This document shows positions 45,438-55,362 of a stretch of 64,000 nucleotides of DNA, one piece after another. The notes below the pieces were generated by a model. It searched no databases and had not been told where the DNA came from. It was given only the letters and a program-made list of their open reading frames with translations. Source of the stretch: Synechococcales cyanobacterium C42_A2020_086 (GTDB lineage: Bacteria; Cyanobacteriota; Cyanobacteriia; Elainellales; Elainellaceae); the NCBI GenBank assembly GCA_015272325.1, contig JACYLU010000038.1, positions 1 to 64,000 of the forward strand. The letters are read 5' to 3'. Position 1 is the first letter of the stretch, and each line of letters begins with the position of its first letter. A program made the translations under genes and the position numbers.

Positions 45438-47618
45438 GTGGCCAGCAAGCTGCTAATTGTCGAAAGTCCAGGGAAGGTCAAAAAGCTCAGCCAGATCCTG
45501 GGACCGGACTGGTTGGTCAAAGCCAGCATGGGGCACATCCGAGAACTCGCGAATGACGGCGAAGATTCCCTCGGGTTTGATCTGGGAGAAAATTCGGTGC
45601 GCTGTCGGTTTGTGGCTCGTGGTTCGCGCGGCAAAGAAACGATCCAGACGCTGCGCTCGGCGGTGAAGCAGGTGAAAACCGTCGTGCTGGCGACAGACTA
45701 TGACCGCGAAGGCGAAACGATTGCTTGGCATATTCAGCAGGCGCTCAATCTGAAGCAGCCGCAGCGGGTTGTTTACAGCGAGATTACACCTGCCGCCGTA
45801 CAGCAAGCCATCGCCCAGCCGCGAGCCATTGACTTGAATTTGGTGCATTCAGGACTCTGCCGCACCGTGCTCGACAAACTCGTGGGCTACCGAGGCTCAC
45901 CCTTGCTGTGGCAGCTGCACAATGGTGCCAAAAGCATGGGGCGAGTCCAGAGTGCTACGCTGCATATTCTCTGCGAACGGGAGCGGCAGATTCAAGCCTT
46001 TGTGCCGCAGGACTACTGGAGTGTGTTTGTCGACTATTGTCTAGACAACGGGACAGGTTTCCGCGCCTATTACCGAGGCAGTGCCGCCACCGATGCACCC
46101 GCCGAGCTGCCCACAGACACCAGCGATGATGCTGCCCAACCCAACGATGGTCAGACTCCGGAATCGACGCGGGTGACCTCGGAAGCCGAAGCCAACCGAC
46201 TCGTGCAGCTCGCCCAGCAGCATCCCCATCGGGTTCTCAGCGTTGAAGGCAAGACCGTTAGCCGCACCCCGCCGCCACCCTTCGTCACTGCATCATTACA
46301 GCAGGCGGCCGGATCGCGGTTGCGCTTTAGCCCCGAGAAAACCATGCAGGTGGCGCAGTCGCTCTACGAAGCCGGACTGATTACCTACATGCGGACGGAT
46401 AGTGTCGCCCTCAGTCCTGAATTTTGTGCCCAGGCGCGGCAGTGGCTAGAGGAGCACGATCCGGAAAACGTGCCGCAGCGAGTCACCCGGCATCGCCAGC
46501 GCCAAGGCTCCCAGGAAGCCCATGAAGCGATTCGCCCTACCGATGTCTACCGTCCCTCGCGGGAGCTACGGCAAGAGTTGCCTCAGGATCAGTTTGAGTT
46601 ATATGTGCTGATCTGGAAGCGAGCCATGGCGTCCCAATGTCAGGCGGCGCGGCTGCGGCAGACCCAGATCCTCACCCAATCCGGTCCAGTGATTTGGCAA
46701 GCAAAAGGGCAAGTGATCCAGTTTCCCGGTTACAGCCGCTACTGGAATAACCTCAGCAGCGATACCGTCCTACCCACTGTCACCGTAGGACAATCGCTTA
46801 CCTTGCAGCACGCCGCCCATGAGCAGAAGCAGACCCAGCCGCCGCCCCGCTACAGCGAACCGAAGCTGGTGCAGGTCATGGAGCGCAAAGGCATCGGACG
46901 ACCCAGCACCTACGCCCCCACGATCCAAACCCTGAAGCAGCGGCTCTATGTCGAAGTTCAGAAAGGGCATCTGCAGCCCACGAATTTAGGACTTGAGGTA
47001 GACCGTTTTCTGCAGGCGGCCCTGCCAGAGCTGCTCGAAGCTGAATTCACTGCCCAGATGGAACAGGTGCTGGATCAAATTGCCGCTGGGCAACAGCAAT
47101 GGGAAGCCTACCTCACCCGCTGGAATCGGGACTACTTTGCACCGGCCCTGCTGAAGGCACGGCAGGTGATTCCCCAGTACCTCACGACGGCTCCGGCACC
47201 CACCGCCGCTTCTATTCGCAGCGACAAGGAGCACTCCCTCTCCCGCACCCGCTGCCCCCAATGCCAAAACTATCTGGCGAAAATTCCCAGCGCCAAGGTG
47301 AAAAAGAAATACTTCCTCAAATGCGTGAACGGCTGCGATCAGGTGCTGTTTTGGTCTGACCGTGACCGCCGTTGGGAAGCCCCCCATAGCCAGGTGGCTC
47401 CTCCAGCAACACTCACAAGCTATCGCTGCCCAGTCTGCCAGCAGCCGCTAGAAATCTACACCTACGAAAAAGCAGGACAAACCAAACAACTCCTGCGCTG
47501 CTCGAATGCCAACGCTCGTCGCGACAAGGCACACCAGGATATTGTATTCTTTGCAACGGCTAGAGGCTGGTGGAATCCAAAACTAGGAGAGCTGCCGCCC
47601 GAGCCACCCTCTAGCTAG
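45438..47618 (+). CDS. Type IA DNA topoisomerase (divergent TopA-like)
   Basis: 726 residues, GTG start after AAGGAG. The TOPRIM domain has SKLLIVESPGKVKKLSQILG and the metal site ATDYDREGETIAWH (DxDxE retained). The active-site tyrosine lies in AGLITYMRTDSVALS, and KGIGRPSTYAPTIQTLKQR is conserved. Two zinc-ribbon-like segments close the protein: CPQC...CVNGC, complete, and CPVC...CSNANARR, with only three cysteines. Differences from classical TopA (GK for AK in the first motif, YD for PD, shorter tail) suggest this is a second, specialised topoisomerase relaxing negative supercoils. The LexA-like box hints at damage regulation. Confidence 0.85.
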   Translation: MASKLLIVESPGKVKKLSQILGPDWLVKASMGHIRELANDGEDSLGFDLGENSVRCRFVARGSRGKETIQTLRSAVKQVKTVVLATDYDREGETIAWHIQQALNLKQPQRVVYSEITPAAVQQAIAQPRAIDLNLVHSGLCRTVLDKLVGYRGSPLLWQLHNGAKSMGRVQSATLHILCERERQIQAFVPQDYWSVFVDYCLDNGTGFRAYYRGSAATDAPAELPTDTSDDAAQPNDGQTPESTRVTSEAEANRLVQLAQQHPHRVLSVEGKTVSRTPPPPFVTASLQQAAGSRLRFSPEKTMQVAQSLYEAGLITYMRTDSVALSPEFCAQARQWLEEHDPENVPQRVTRHRQRQGSQEAHEAIRPTDVYRPSRELRQELPQDQFELYVLIWKRAMASQCQAARLRQTQILTQSGPVIWQAKGQVIQFPGYSRYWNNLSSDTVLPTVTVGQSLTLQHAAHEQKQTQPPPRYSEPKLVQVMERKGIGRPSTYAPTIQTLKQRLYVEVQKGHLQPTNLGLEVDRFLQAALPELLEAEFTAQMEQVLDQIAAGQQQWEAYLTRWNRDYFAPALLKARQVIPQYLTTAPAPTAASIRSDKEHSLSRTRCPQCQNYLAKIPSAKVKKKYFLKCVNGCDQVLFWSDRDRRWEAPHSQVAPPATLTSYRCPVCQQPLEIYTYEKAGQTKQLLRCSNANARRDKAHQDIVFFATARGWWNPKLGELPPEPPSS

Positions 47619-47991
47619 GGAGCGGGTCATCGCTGTCCGCTCGAACATCAGCAGAGGATGCACTTCCCGAGGTAGATGGCAGTTCAGGCTCGGGCAGGGG
47701 CACCGACTGGGACACAGGAGGCTGTAACGACAGGGCAAGCTGAGGGTCGTGCCCGGCTGATTCAAGCGGCGAGAGGGTTCGGCGTTCCTGGGCGTTCAGA
47801 GTGATAGCTTGGGTTTCAGTTGCTTTCAGCGCTAGCGGCAATTTGACCGCCGGAGCTGCTACTTTGGGTCTTACCTCCAACTGATTCCAGCGATCCACCA
47901 GATGCACAACTAACGCCGTGCCGATGTACAGCAATCCGCCTCCCAAGACAAAGTCGTAGGTGTAGGTTAAGAAGGTATCGAAGGTTTCCAT
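47611..47991 (-). CDS. Small single-helix membrane protein
   Basis: About 126 residues from METFDTFLTYTYDF. AGGAGTG on the minus strand just before the ATG is a good ribosome-binding site; an upstream frame to 48099 reads as non-coding. One membrane helix (about 13-33: YDFVLGGGLLYIGTALVVHLV) is followed by a Pro/Ser/Ala-rich, presumably flexible tail. The stop overlaps the end of the topoisomerase gene by 8 bp. No family is recognised. It lies downstream of psbA on the same strand but beyond the psbA terminator. Confidence 0.6.
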   Translation of the reverse strand: METFDTFLTYTYDFVLGGGLLYIGTALVVHLVDRWNQLEVRPKVAAPAVKLPLALKATETQAITLNAQERRTLSPLESAGHDPQLALSLQPPVSQSVPLPEPELPSTSGSASSADVRADSDDPLPS

Positions 47992-48102
47992 CGTTTCACT
48001 CCTACCAGCGAGCTCCAATTCACGCCTTCTATGGCTACTGTATCGAACAGTGGCAGCAGAATGTAGCTTCGCGCACCAATTTCTCACAATCCTTACCACC
48101 GC

Positions 48103-48130
48103 AAAAAGCGCCCCCCGCAGGGGACGCTTT
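48103..48130 (-). terminator. psbA rho-independent terminator
   Basis: On the minus strand AAAGCGTCCCC, loop TGCG, GGGGGCGCTTTTT forms a GC-rich stem with one mismatch followed by five Ts. It begins about 40 bp after the psbA stop. Confidence 0.8.
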
Positions 48131-48171
48131 GCAATCTAACAATCTAGCAGTTCAGGGGAGTAGAACCAAGC

Positions 48172-49774
<1,603 letters not shown>

Positions 49775-49792
49775 TCACATTTACAAAATTAA

Positions 49793-49992
49793 ATCTCAGC
49801 GATCGGGGTTTGCTGCAATTCTAAAGGGAGAGAGGACCAACAGAGTCAATCCTTGCAGACCTCGGCTGAATCTCAAATCAGCAGAGTGGGATCGAACACC
49901 ACTGCTCCGGGTTAGCGCTGTTCCGTCTATCTCAGATATCGATGAGTGCTTGAAGCTCTCCAGTGGTGATTAGCAGCTGGGAGCTTTTTTGT
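49793..49992 (+). ncRNA. Candidate small RNA ending in a strong terminator
   Basis: No protein gene on the plus strand ends before the terminator at 49954-49990, so some transcript from this 200-bp spacer should end there. The segment can fold: AGCAG-A-GTGG (about 49873) pairs with CCAC-TGCT about 9 nt later. The 5' end and promoter are not clear, and no known RNA family was recognised. Confidence 0.3.
49954..49990 (+). terminator. Strong intrinsic terminator
   Basis: AGCTCTCCAG (49954-49963) pairs with CTGGGAGCT (49977-49985) with one bulge, followed by six Ts (49985-49990). The gene it serves is not evident. Confidence 0.75.
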
Positions 49993-50064
49993 GTCCCGAT
50001 CTCAGCCTCAGGCTCTATACGTTAGGGTAGGCTAAATCCCTCTACTGACCGTTCAAGTCTATAT

Positions 50065-50367
50065 ATGGTGATGCATTCCAAACATGTGGTTCTACCAAAT
50101 TCCTCTAGTCGGTTCGCTCGGCTGTTGCTTCCCCTAATGGCAATCAGCACGTTGCTAACGAGTCCACCAGCGGCGCAAGCCCAAACTCGCACCTGTAGCA
50201 GCTATGGCGTAGTCCGCGACCGCAGCGATTATGAAGTCCCTCTGCTTCCCAGACGCTCGGTTAGTCGCTGTGCTCGTTCTTATCAAACGCTATACCAAAC
50301 CTATCGGGTTCGTGCTGTGCCTCGCTCGATCGGAGGGCGCAGCGCGACTCCTTCGTCTGCGAATTGA
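50065..50367 (+). CDS. Small secreted basic protein
   Basis: 100 residues. A signal peptide (RFARLLLPLMAISTLLTSPPAAQA, cleavage after AQA near residue 39) leaves a mature ~60-residue basic protein with two cysteines that could form one disulfide (TCSSYG and SRCARS). It is rich in Arg, Ser and Tyr. No family recognised; probably periplasmic or extracellular. Several ATGs cluster at the start (50065 and 50071). Confidence 0.55.
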   Translation: MVMHSKHVVLPNSSSRFARLLLPLMAISTLLTSPPAAQAQTRTCSSYGVVRDRSDYEVPLLPRRSVSRCARSYQTLYQTYRVRAVPRSIGGRSATPSSAN

Positions 50368-50414
50368 GTCGGTCGGTGCAACCGCATGAATTCAGGGAAA
50401 CCAATTGGGCACTC

Positions 50415-50444
50415 TGAATGCAGATGAATGCAATTCAATGCAGA
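50415..50444. repeat. Three 10-bp tandem repeats TGAATGCA(G/A)(A/T)
   Basis: TGAATGCAGA (50415), TGAATGCAAT (50425) and TCAATGCAGA (50435), one per helical turn, 25-55 bp before the ComM/YifB gene. Confidence 0.85.
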
Positions 50445-50468
50445 AGTAGCACCGAACCCTAGAAGAAC

Positions 50469-51995
50469 ATGCTCGCGAGGATCTGGAGTGCATCGCTAGT
50501 TGGCATTGACGCTGTGAAAGTGGGCGTCGAGGTAGACATTGCTGGTGGATTACCCGGCATTGTGGTGGTTGGCTTGCCCGGTACTGAGGTGCAGGAAAGC
50601 CGAGAGCGCGTCAAAGCAGCCCTGAAAAACGCGGGTTACGCCGTGCCGATGCGCAAGATCGTGATCAACCTGACCCCGGCCGATCTGCGCAAAGAAGGAC
50701 CTAGCTTTGATCTACCTGTGAGCATTGGCATTTTGGCTGCGTCGGAACAGGTGAGTTCAGCGCTGCTAGAAGACACGCTGTTCTTGGGGGAGGTGTCACT
50801 GGATGGCAGCTTGCGTCCGGTGGCGGGAGTATTGGCAATTGCCGCTGCGGCAGCAGAACTGGGTATCCGGCGATTGGTGGTGCCGGCAGATAATGCCCGG
50901 GAAGCGGCAGTTGTTCAAGGGGTTGCGGTGTATGGATTGCAATCGCTGCTGGAAGTGACCGATTTCCTCAATCAGCCTGAACGCTGGCAGCCCCTGCAAA
51001 TGAATGGGCTAGATGAATTGGCGCGATTGCGCTCTCAGGGATTAGACCTGAAGGATGTTAAGGGGCAGTCCCATGCTCGACGGGCCCTCGAAATTGCGGC
51101 AGCAGGTGGACATAACCTGATTTTTGTCGGTCCGCCGGGCAGCGGCAAAACCATGCTGGCGCGACGGCTTCCCGGAATTTTGCCAGCCTTGAGCTTTGAT
51201 GAAGCGCTGGAAGTGACGCAGATTCACTCAGTAGCTGGATTGCTAAAGCATCGGGGCAGCTTGGTGGGCGAGCGGCCGTTTCGCAGTCCGCACCATTCGG
51301 CATCGGGACCGTCTCTAGTCGGAGGTGGCAGTTTTCCGCGACCAGGAGAAATCTCGCTAGCCCATCGTGGTGTGCTGTTTCTAGATGAGCTAACCGAGTT
51401 TAAACGCGATGTCTTAGAGTTCCTGCGACAGCCGTTAGAAGACGGTCAGGTGACCATTTCCCGCACGCGGCAATCCGTGTCGTTTCCAGCTAAGTTCATG
51501 TTGGTAGCGAGCACAAATCCCTGTCCCTGTGGCTACTTTGGAGATACCATCCAGCCTTGCACCTGTTCGCCGCGTCAACGAGAACAGTACTGGGCCAAGC
51601 TTTCGGGACCGCTAATGGACCGGATTGACTTGCAGGTGGCGGTGAATCGGCTGAAGCCAGAAGAGATTACCCAGCAGGGAGCTGGAGAGCCATCGGCATT
51701 AGTGCGGCAGCGGGTGGAGGTAGCTCGCGATCGGGCCCGCCAGCGCTTCCAGAGTGATGCGCTACACTGCAACGCGGAAATGCAGACGCGCCAAATTCGC
51801 CGCTGGTGCCAGCTTGATGACACCACACGCAGTTTGCTGGAAGGCGCTATTCGCAAGCTCGGACTTTCTGCCCGAGCTACCGATCGTATCCTCAAGGTGG
51901 CCCGCACGATTGCCGATTTGGCGGGCGACGAGCAGGTGCAAACGCCTCATGTGGCCGAAGCAATTCAGTACCGCACGATTGACCGCATGCAGTGA
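50469..51995 (+). CDS. ComM/YifB family Mg-chelatase-like AAA+ ATPase
   Basis: 508 residues. The N-terminal Lon-protease-like ChlI fold starts GIDAVKVGVEVDIAGGLPGIVVVGLPG. The AAA+ module has Walker A GPPGSGKTMLARRLPGILP (about 221-239), Walker B GVLFLDELTEF and sensor MLVASTNPCPCGYFGD, with cysteine-rich CPCGYFGDTIQPCTC. The C-terminal Mg_chelatase_C domain is complete. In naturally competent bacteria ComM is a hexameric branch-migration helicase for integrating transformed DNA. The full-length form suggests DNA uptake or recombination capacity here. Confidence 0.9.
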   Translation: MLARIWSASLVGIDAVKVGVEVDIAGGLPGIVVVGLPGTEVQESRERVKAALKNAGYAVPMRKIVINLTPADLRKEGPSFDLPVSIGILAASEQVSSALLEDTLFLGEVSLDGSLRPVAGVLAIAAAAAELGIRRLVVPADNAREAAVVQGVAVYGLQSLLEVTDFLNQPERWQPLQMNGLDELARLRSQGLDLKDVKGQSHARRALEIAAAGGHNLIFVGPPGSGKTMLARRLPGILPALSFDEALEVTQIHSVAGLLKHRGSLVGERPFRSPHHSASGPSLVGGGSFPRPGEISLAHRGVLFLDELTEFKRDVLEFLRQPLEDGQVTISRTRQSVSFPAKFMLVASTNPCPCGYFGDTIQPCTCSPRQREQYWAKLSGPLMDRIDLQVAVNRLKPEEITQQGAGEPSALVRQRVEVARDRARQRFQSDALHCNAEMQTRQIRRWCQLDDTTRSLLEGAIRKLGLSARATDRILKVARTIADLAGDEQVQTPHVAEAIQYRTIDRMQ

Positions 51996-52240
51996 GCGAT
52001 AGTCCCTTTGCTGCGTGGGTCAATGAACTGACTCTCACTGCCGCTCCGGACGTTTACCTGTTTCTCAATGCTTAGTGCGCGGAGACAGGTTGGTTTTTCA
52101 CCAACGTATTGCTAGCTGTTGGCTCAGCAGGAGTGTTGTGGGCAGTGTTGTTTAGCAACGTGGCAAGAGCCGATCAACTTCCAGAATCTTATCTTTCGGA
52201 ACTTGCGTTCCTAGTTGCAAGCTACCTTCTCACTCCAAGA

Positions 52241-53776
52241 TCAAGTCTCCAATTTAGGTTCAGAGTTGCGGGCTGATTCGTTGTGCCAAGCTCGGGCGTG
52301 TTGACGAATTTCGGCCAGCTCAGCGGTGGGCATCGTATCTAGGTTTTTCAGGATCACGCTCATCCGCCCTTGAGTTCTCAGCCGGCTGCGATGGCGATCG
52401 AGGAAATCCCAGTAAAAGAAATTAAACGGACAGGCATGGTCCCCGGTGCGGGCGTTGGGATTGTAGCGGCAGGATTTGCAGTAGTTGCTCATGCGATTGA
52501 TGTAGTTGGCAGAGGCGGCGTAGGGCTTGGAGGCAAGCATGCCGCCGTCGGCAAACAGTCCCATGCCAATCACATTGGTTTGCATCACCCAGTCATAGGC
52601 ATCGATAAACACCGCATGGAACCAGTGTTCCACCTCCTGGGGCGACAGACCGCTAATGAGGGCAAAATTGCTGAGCAGCATTAGCCGCTGGATGTGGTGG
52701 GCGTAGGCTAGGCTTTCTACCTGCTTCAGGGTTTGGTGCAGGCAATTCATCTCGGTTTGGTTGGCGTCCCAAAAGAACTTAGGCAATGGCCGGGTATGGT
52801 TAAAGGCATTGCGCTGAGGATAGTCGGCGTCTACGTAGGTGTAGAGTCCGTGCATGTATTCCCGCCAGCCGAGGATCTGTCGGATAAAGCCTTCAACGCT
52901 GTTCAACTCTAGATTTTGCTCGTAGTAGGCGCGTTCGGCCGCCCGCAGCACTTCCAGCGGATGTAGCAGCCCCAAGTTGAGGTAGGGCGATAGCAGCGCG
53001 TGCCACAGGGTCGGCTCGCCGGTAACCATCGCATCCTGATAGGGGCCAAAGGTAGGCAGCCGGTCGCGGATAAACCCCTCTAGGACTTGTAATGCATCGG
53101 CTCGGGTCACGCCCCAACGAAACGGCTCCACTTGACCATAGCTGGAGAAGTTGCCCGATTTCACATAGTCAATGACCTCGCGGGTGATGGCGTCGGGTTC
53201 AAACCACAGCGGCGGCGGCGGCTTGAGCTGACCTTTGGGGGGCTGGCGGTTCGCCTTATCAAAATTCCACTGCCCGCCTACAGGATGCTTGCCTTCCATG
53301 AGGATGCCAAATCGCTGGCGCCCTTCCCGGTAGAAGTACTCCATCAGTAGCGTCTTGCGTCCCTTGGCCCAGTTGGCAAAATCGGCGGCTGACCAGAGGA
53401 AGTGATTGTTGGGTAAAACTTTCAGCGAGCAGGGTAGCTCTAAGCTCGCTAGAAAAGCTGCGAAGGGGCGATCGTTCGGCTCCATCACCAGCAGTTGCGT
53501 GATGCCGCAGTCAGCAATCCACTCGCGTAAAGGATCCTCAAAGGTTTCTGCTGTGGCATAGGTCACATTCCAGCCTGCCTGCCGCAGTTCCTCAGCAAAG
53601 TGGCGCATGGCAGACCACACCAGCACCAGCTTCTGGCGATGATAAGGGCGCTCCTGGGCATAGTGGCTGGATTCAACCAGAATAACCGGCGTTTGGGCTT
53701 TCTCAGCTGCACGACTCTGTAATGCAGCCTGCTCCTGCCAAAGCTGGTCACCCAGAATCCAAATTCCCGTGGTCAT
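52241..53776 (-). CDS. Iron-sulfur bacterial cryptochrome/photolyase (FeS-BCP, PhrB-like)
   Basis: 511 residues. The N-terminus MTTGIWILGDQLW is typical of the deoxyribodipyrimidine photolyase-related family. The C-terminal FAD domain has ILGWREYMHGLYTY, and four candidate cluster cysteines are seen: EMNCLHQ, YCKSC and DHACPFNFFYWDFL, the arrangement of [4Fe-4S] ligands in PhrB of Agrobacterium. Members repair (6-4) photoproducts or act as blue-light sensors. FAD-site residues near LMLLSNFALISGLSPQEV and DWVMQTNVIGMGLFADGG look intact. Confidence 0.9.
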   Translation of the reverse strand: MTTGIWILGDQLWQEQAALQSRAAEKAQTPVILVESSHYAQERPYHRQKLVLVWSAMRHFAEELRQAGWNVTYATAETFEDPLREWIADCGITQLLVMEPNDRPFAAFLASLELPCSLKVLPNNHFLWSAADFANWAKGRKTLLMEYFYREGRQRFGILMEGKHPVGGQWNFDKANRQPPKGQLKPPPPLWFEPDAITREVIDYVKSGNFSSYGQVEPFRWGVTRADALQVLEGFIRDRLPTFGPYQDAMVTGEPTLWHALLSPYLNLGLLHPLEVLRAAERAYYEQNLELNSVEGFIRQILGWREYMHGLYTYVDADYPQRNAFNHTRPLPKFFWDANQTEMNCLHQTLKQVESLAYAHHIQRLMLLSNFALISGLSPQEVEHWFHAVFIDAYDWVMQTNVIGMGLFADGGMLASKPYAASANYINRMSNYCKSCRYNPNARTGDHACPFNFFYWDFLDRHRSRLRTQGRMSVILKNLDTMPTAELAEIRQHARAWHNESARNSEPKLET

Positions 53777-53810
53777 GAACGTTCGTCTCGCGGCAACGGC
53801 TCTTTAGATT

Positions 53811-53986
53811 CTACAAGCGGGTCAAACAACCTTGCAGCAGTGCTTGCAGCGGCTCAGGGTGAGTTAGCCCAAGATAGTGCCCGGACCACCGCTGATCAGC
53901 ACAACGGGGAGGCCTTGCCCCTGTTCAGCGAACCACAGCGTAGCACCGTTGAGCGTTAGGAGCCAGCCGGTTTCGTCGCCGGGCAT
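53811..53986 (-). pseudogene. Internally deleted alpha/beta hydrolase remnant (proline iminopeptidase-like)
   Basis: ATG at 53986, 4 bp after the GlnQ-type stop, opens 40 codons: MPGDETGWLLTLNGATLWFA, then EQGQGLPVVLISGGPGTILG and a TAA at 53866-53864. The GGPG oxyanion-hole motif after a hydrophobic strand is the start of an alpha/beta hydrolase. A one-base frame change at the junction continues as LTHPEPLQALLQGCLTRL and stop at 53811, like a hydrolase C-terminus just after the catalytic histidine. The central ~200 residues, with the nucleophile, are missing, so it cannot be active. Assignment rests on short segments. Confidence 0.6.
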
Positions 53987-53990
53987 CTGC

Positions 53991-54749
53991 TCACGCTTTG
54001 ACAAAGCTCATGCGGCTGAGGAAGGTTTTGAGGCGGTCGCTTTTAGGGTAGGTCAGGACTTGCCGCGCCGGACCTTCTTCCTCAACTTGGCCCTGGTTCA
54101 AAAACAGCACTCGGTTAGCCACCTCGCGGGCAAACTGCATTTCATGGGTGACCACCACCATCGTCATGCCTTCTTCGGCAAGCTGCTGCATCACCGCCAG
54201 CACTTCCCCCACCAGTTCCGGGTCGAGGGCGCTCGTTGGTTCGTCGAACAGCATAATCTTGGGGCGCATACACAGCGAACGAGCAATGGCTACCCGCTGC
54301 TTTTGACCGCCCGAGAGTTGCTCCGGGTAGGCGTCGGCTTTTTCGCTGAGTCCCACTTTCTCAAGATAAAAGCGGGCGAGTCGCGTACTTTCCTTCGTGG
54401 ATTCTCTCAGGACTTTGCGTGGAGCCAAGGTCAGGTTTTCCAGCACCGTCATATGGGGAAACAGATTGAACTGCTGAAACACCATACCCACCTCTGCCCG
54501 AAGTTGCCGTAGCTCCGATTGCGGCATTTTGGGATGAGACAAATCCATACCGTTGACGATCAGCCGCCCGCCGTTGATGGCTTCTAGGCGGTTGAAGCAG
54601 CGCAACAGCGTGCTCTTGCCACAGCCCGATGAGCCAATAATAGCTACCACTTCCCCCGCGTTAATCTGGCCACTGATGCCCTTGAGAACACGCAGCGTTC
54701 CAAAACTTTTTTCAACTTGGTCGAACAAAATAGCCGGGGTGTTTTCCAT
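53991..54749 (-). CDS. Polar amino acid ABC transporter ATPase (GlnQ family)
   Basis: 252 residues. Walker A is [15 protein letters not shown] (about 35-49), Q-loop [20 protein letters not shown], signature [15 protein letters not shown] and Walker [15 protein letters not shown], followed by [20 protein letters not shown]. These are classical features of PAAT-family ATPases. It should pair with the permease at 56265-56999 and the binding proteins at 55363 and 57207, although it is transcribed divergently from them. Confidence 0.92.
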   Translation of the reverse strand: MENTPAILFDQVEKSFGTLRVLKGISGQINAGEVVAIIGSSGCGKSTLLRCFNRLEAINGGRLIVNGMDLSHPKMPQSELRQLRAEVGMVFQQFNLFPHMTVLENLTLAPRKVLRESTKESTRLARFYLEKVGLSEKADAYPEQLSGGQKQRVAIARSLCMRPKIMLFDEPTSALDPELVGEVLAVMQQLAEEGMTMVVVTHEMQFAREVANRVLFLNQGQVEEEGPARQVLTYPKSDRLKTFLSRMSFVKA

Positions 54750-55362
54750 AGTTTTGGTCTCGAAAAAGCAGACGGTCGAACTGGCAAGCGCGTGGATAGG
54801 GTCTTAGGATTCCTAAAGTATTCCTTAAATATTCCTACTATCGCTGTTGCAGACAGATTCGATCTCAAGAACTTAACGCTCTGTTACGTCTTTGAGTGGG
54901 CAAGATTCTCGGGGTGCGGGAGTGAGCCTTGCACTTTGGTTCCTCCCCTTTCTAGTCTCTCCGCTTTTAATCTCCACTGTTCAGAACCGCTAGCTGGATT
55001 CAGTACCATGTCTGTATCAGCAAAACAGCGCCGTACATTACCATTTCTAAAGATTTCTTAGTTTTCTTTTGCGTGTTCTAGCGTCTCCTGGCTCGATGCG
55101 CTGCTCATGCTGGATTACAAGGATCACCCAATATGGCATAGCTCAGCAGCAAAATTTACAACACAAAAGCGAGAAGTTACGCCATTATGGCATCTAATAA
55201 ACTCGATTCAATCTAGCTTGAGGCGCAGGATCTGCAACACTCAACGGGATGTCATCCCATCAACCGATGCACCTAGACCTAAAGTGCGCTAGTTGAAGAA
55301 CAACGCATAGCTTGAATCAATTGGCTTTAATGGATTCGATTGAGTAGGAGATCTAAAACTAC
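54750..55362. other. 613-bp divergent regulatory spacer of the amino-acid transporter
   Basis: No gene is supportable. Near the ATPase end lie three 11-bp tandem units (54809-54841). TAGGAG at about 55346 is the ribosome-binding site for the first binding protein. I found no clear NtcA site (GTA-N8-TAC). The unusual length, against roughly 100 bp elsewhere, suggests regulation or a lost gene. Confidence 0.5.
54809..54841. repeat. Three 11-bp tandem repeats ATTCCT(A/T)A(A)
   Basis: ATTCCTAAAGT (54809), ATTCCTTAAAT (54820) and ATTCCTACTAT (54831). They start 60 bp upstream of the GlnQ-type ATG, one per helical turn, where a promoter or operator would be expected. Confidence 0.8.

Noticed and set aside
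49870-49905. tRNA-like T-arm (GTTCGATCCC on the minus strand)
   Set aside because: The stem does not pair in tRNA register, the loop is nine rather than seven bases, and no acceptor or anticodon arm can be drawn around it.
52003-52240. Small RNA or gene in the comM-photolyase spacer
   Set aside because: Only a short GTTGG/CCAAC hairpin and no open frame with a ribosome-binding site were found in the 238 bp.
53877-54512. 211-codon plus-strand frame
   Set aside because: It is antisense to the GlnQ-type ATPase, whose Walker and signature motifs prove the minus-strand reading.
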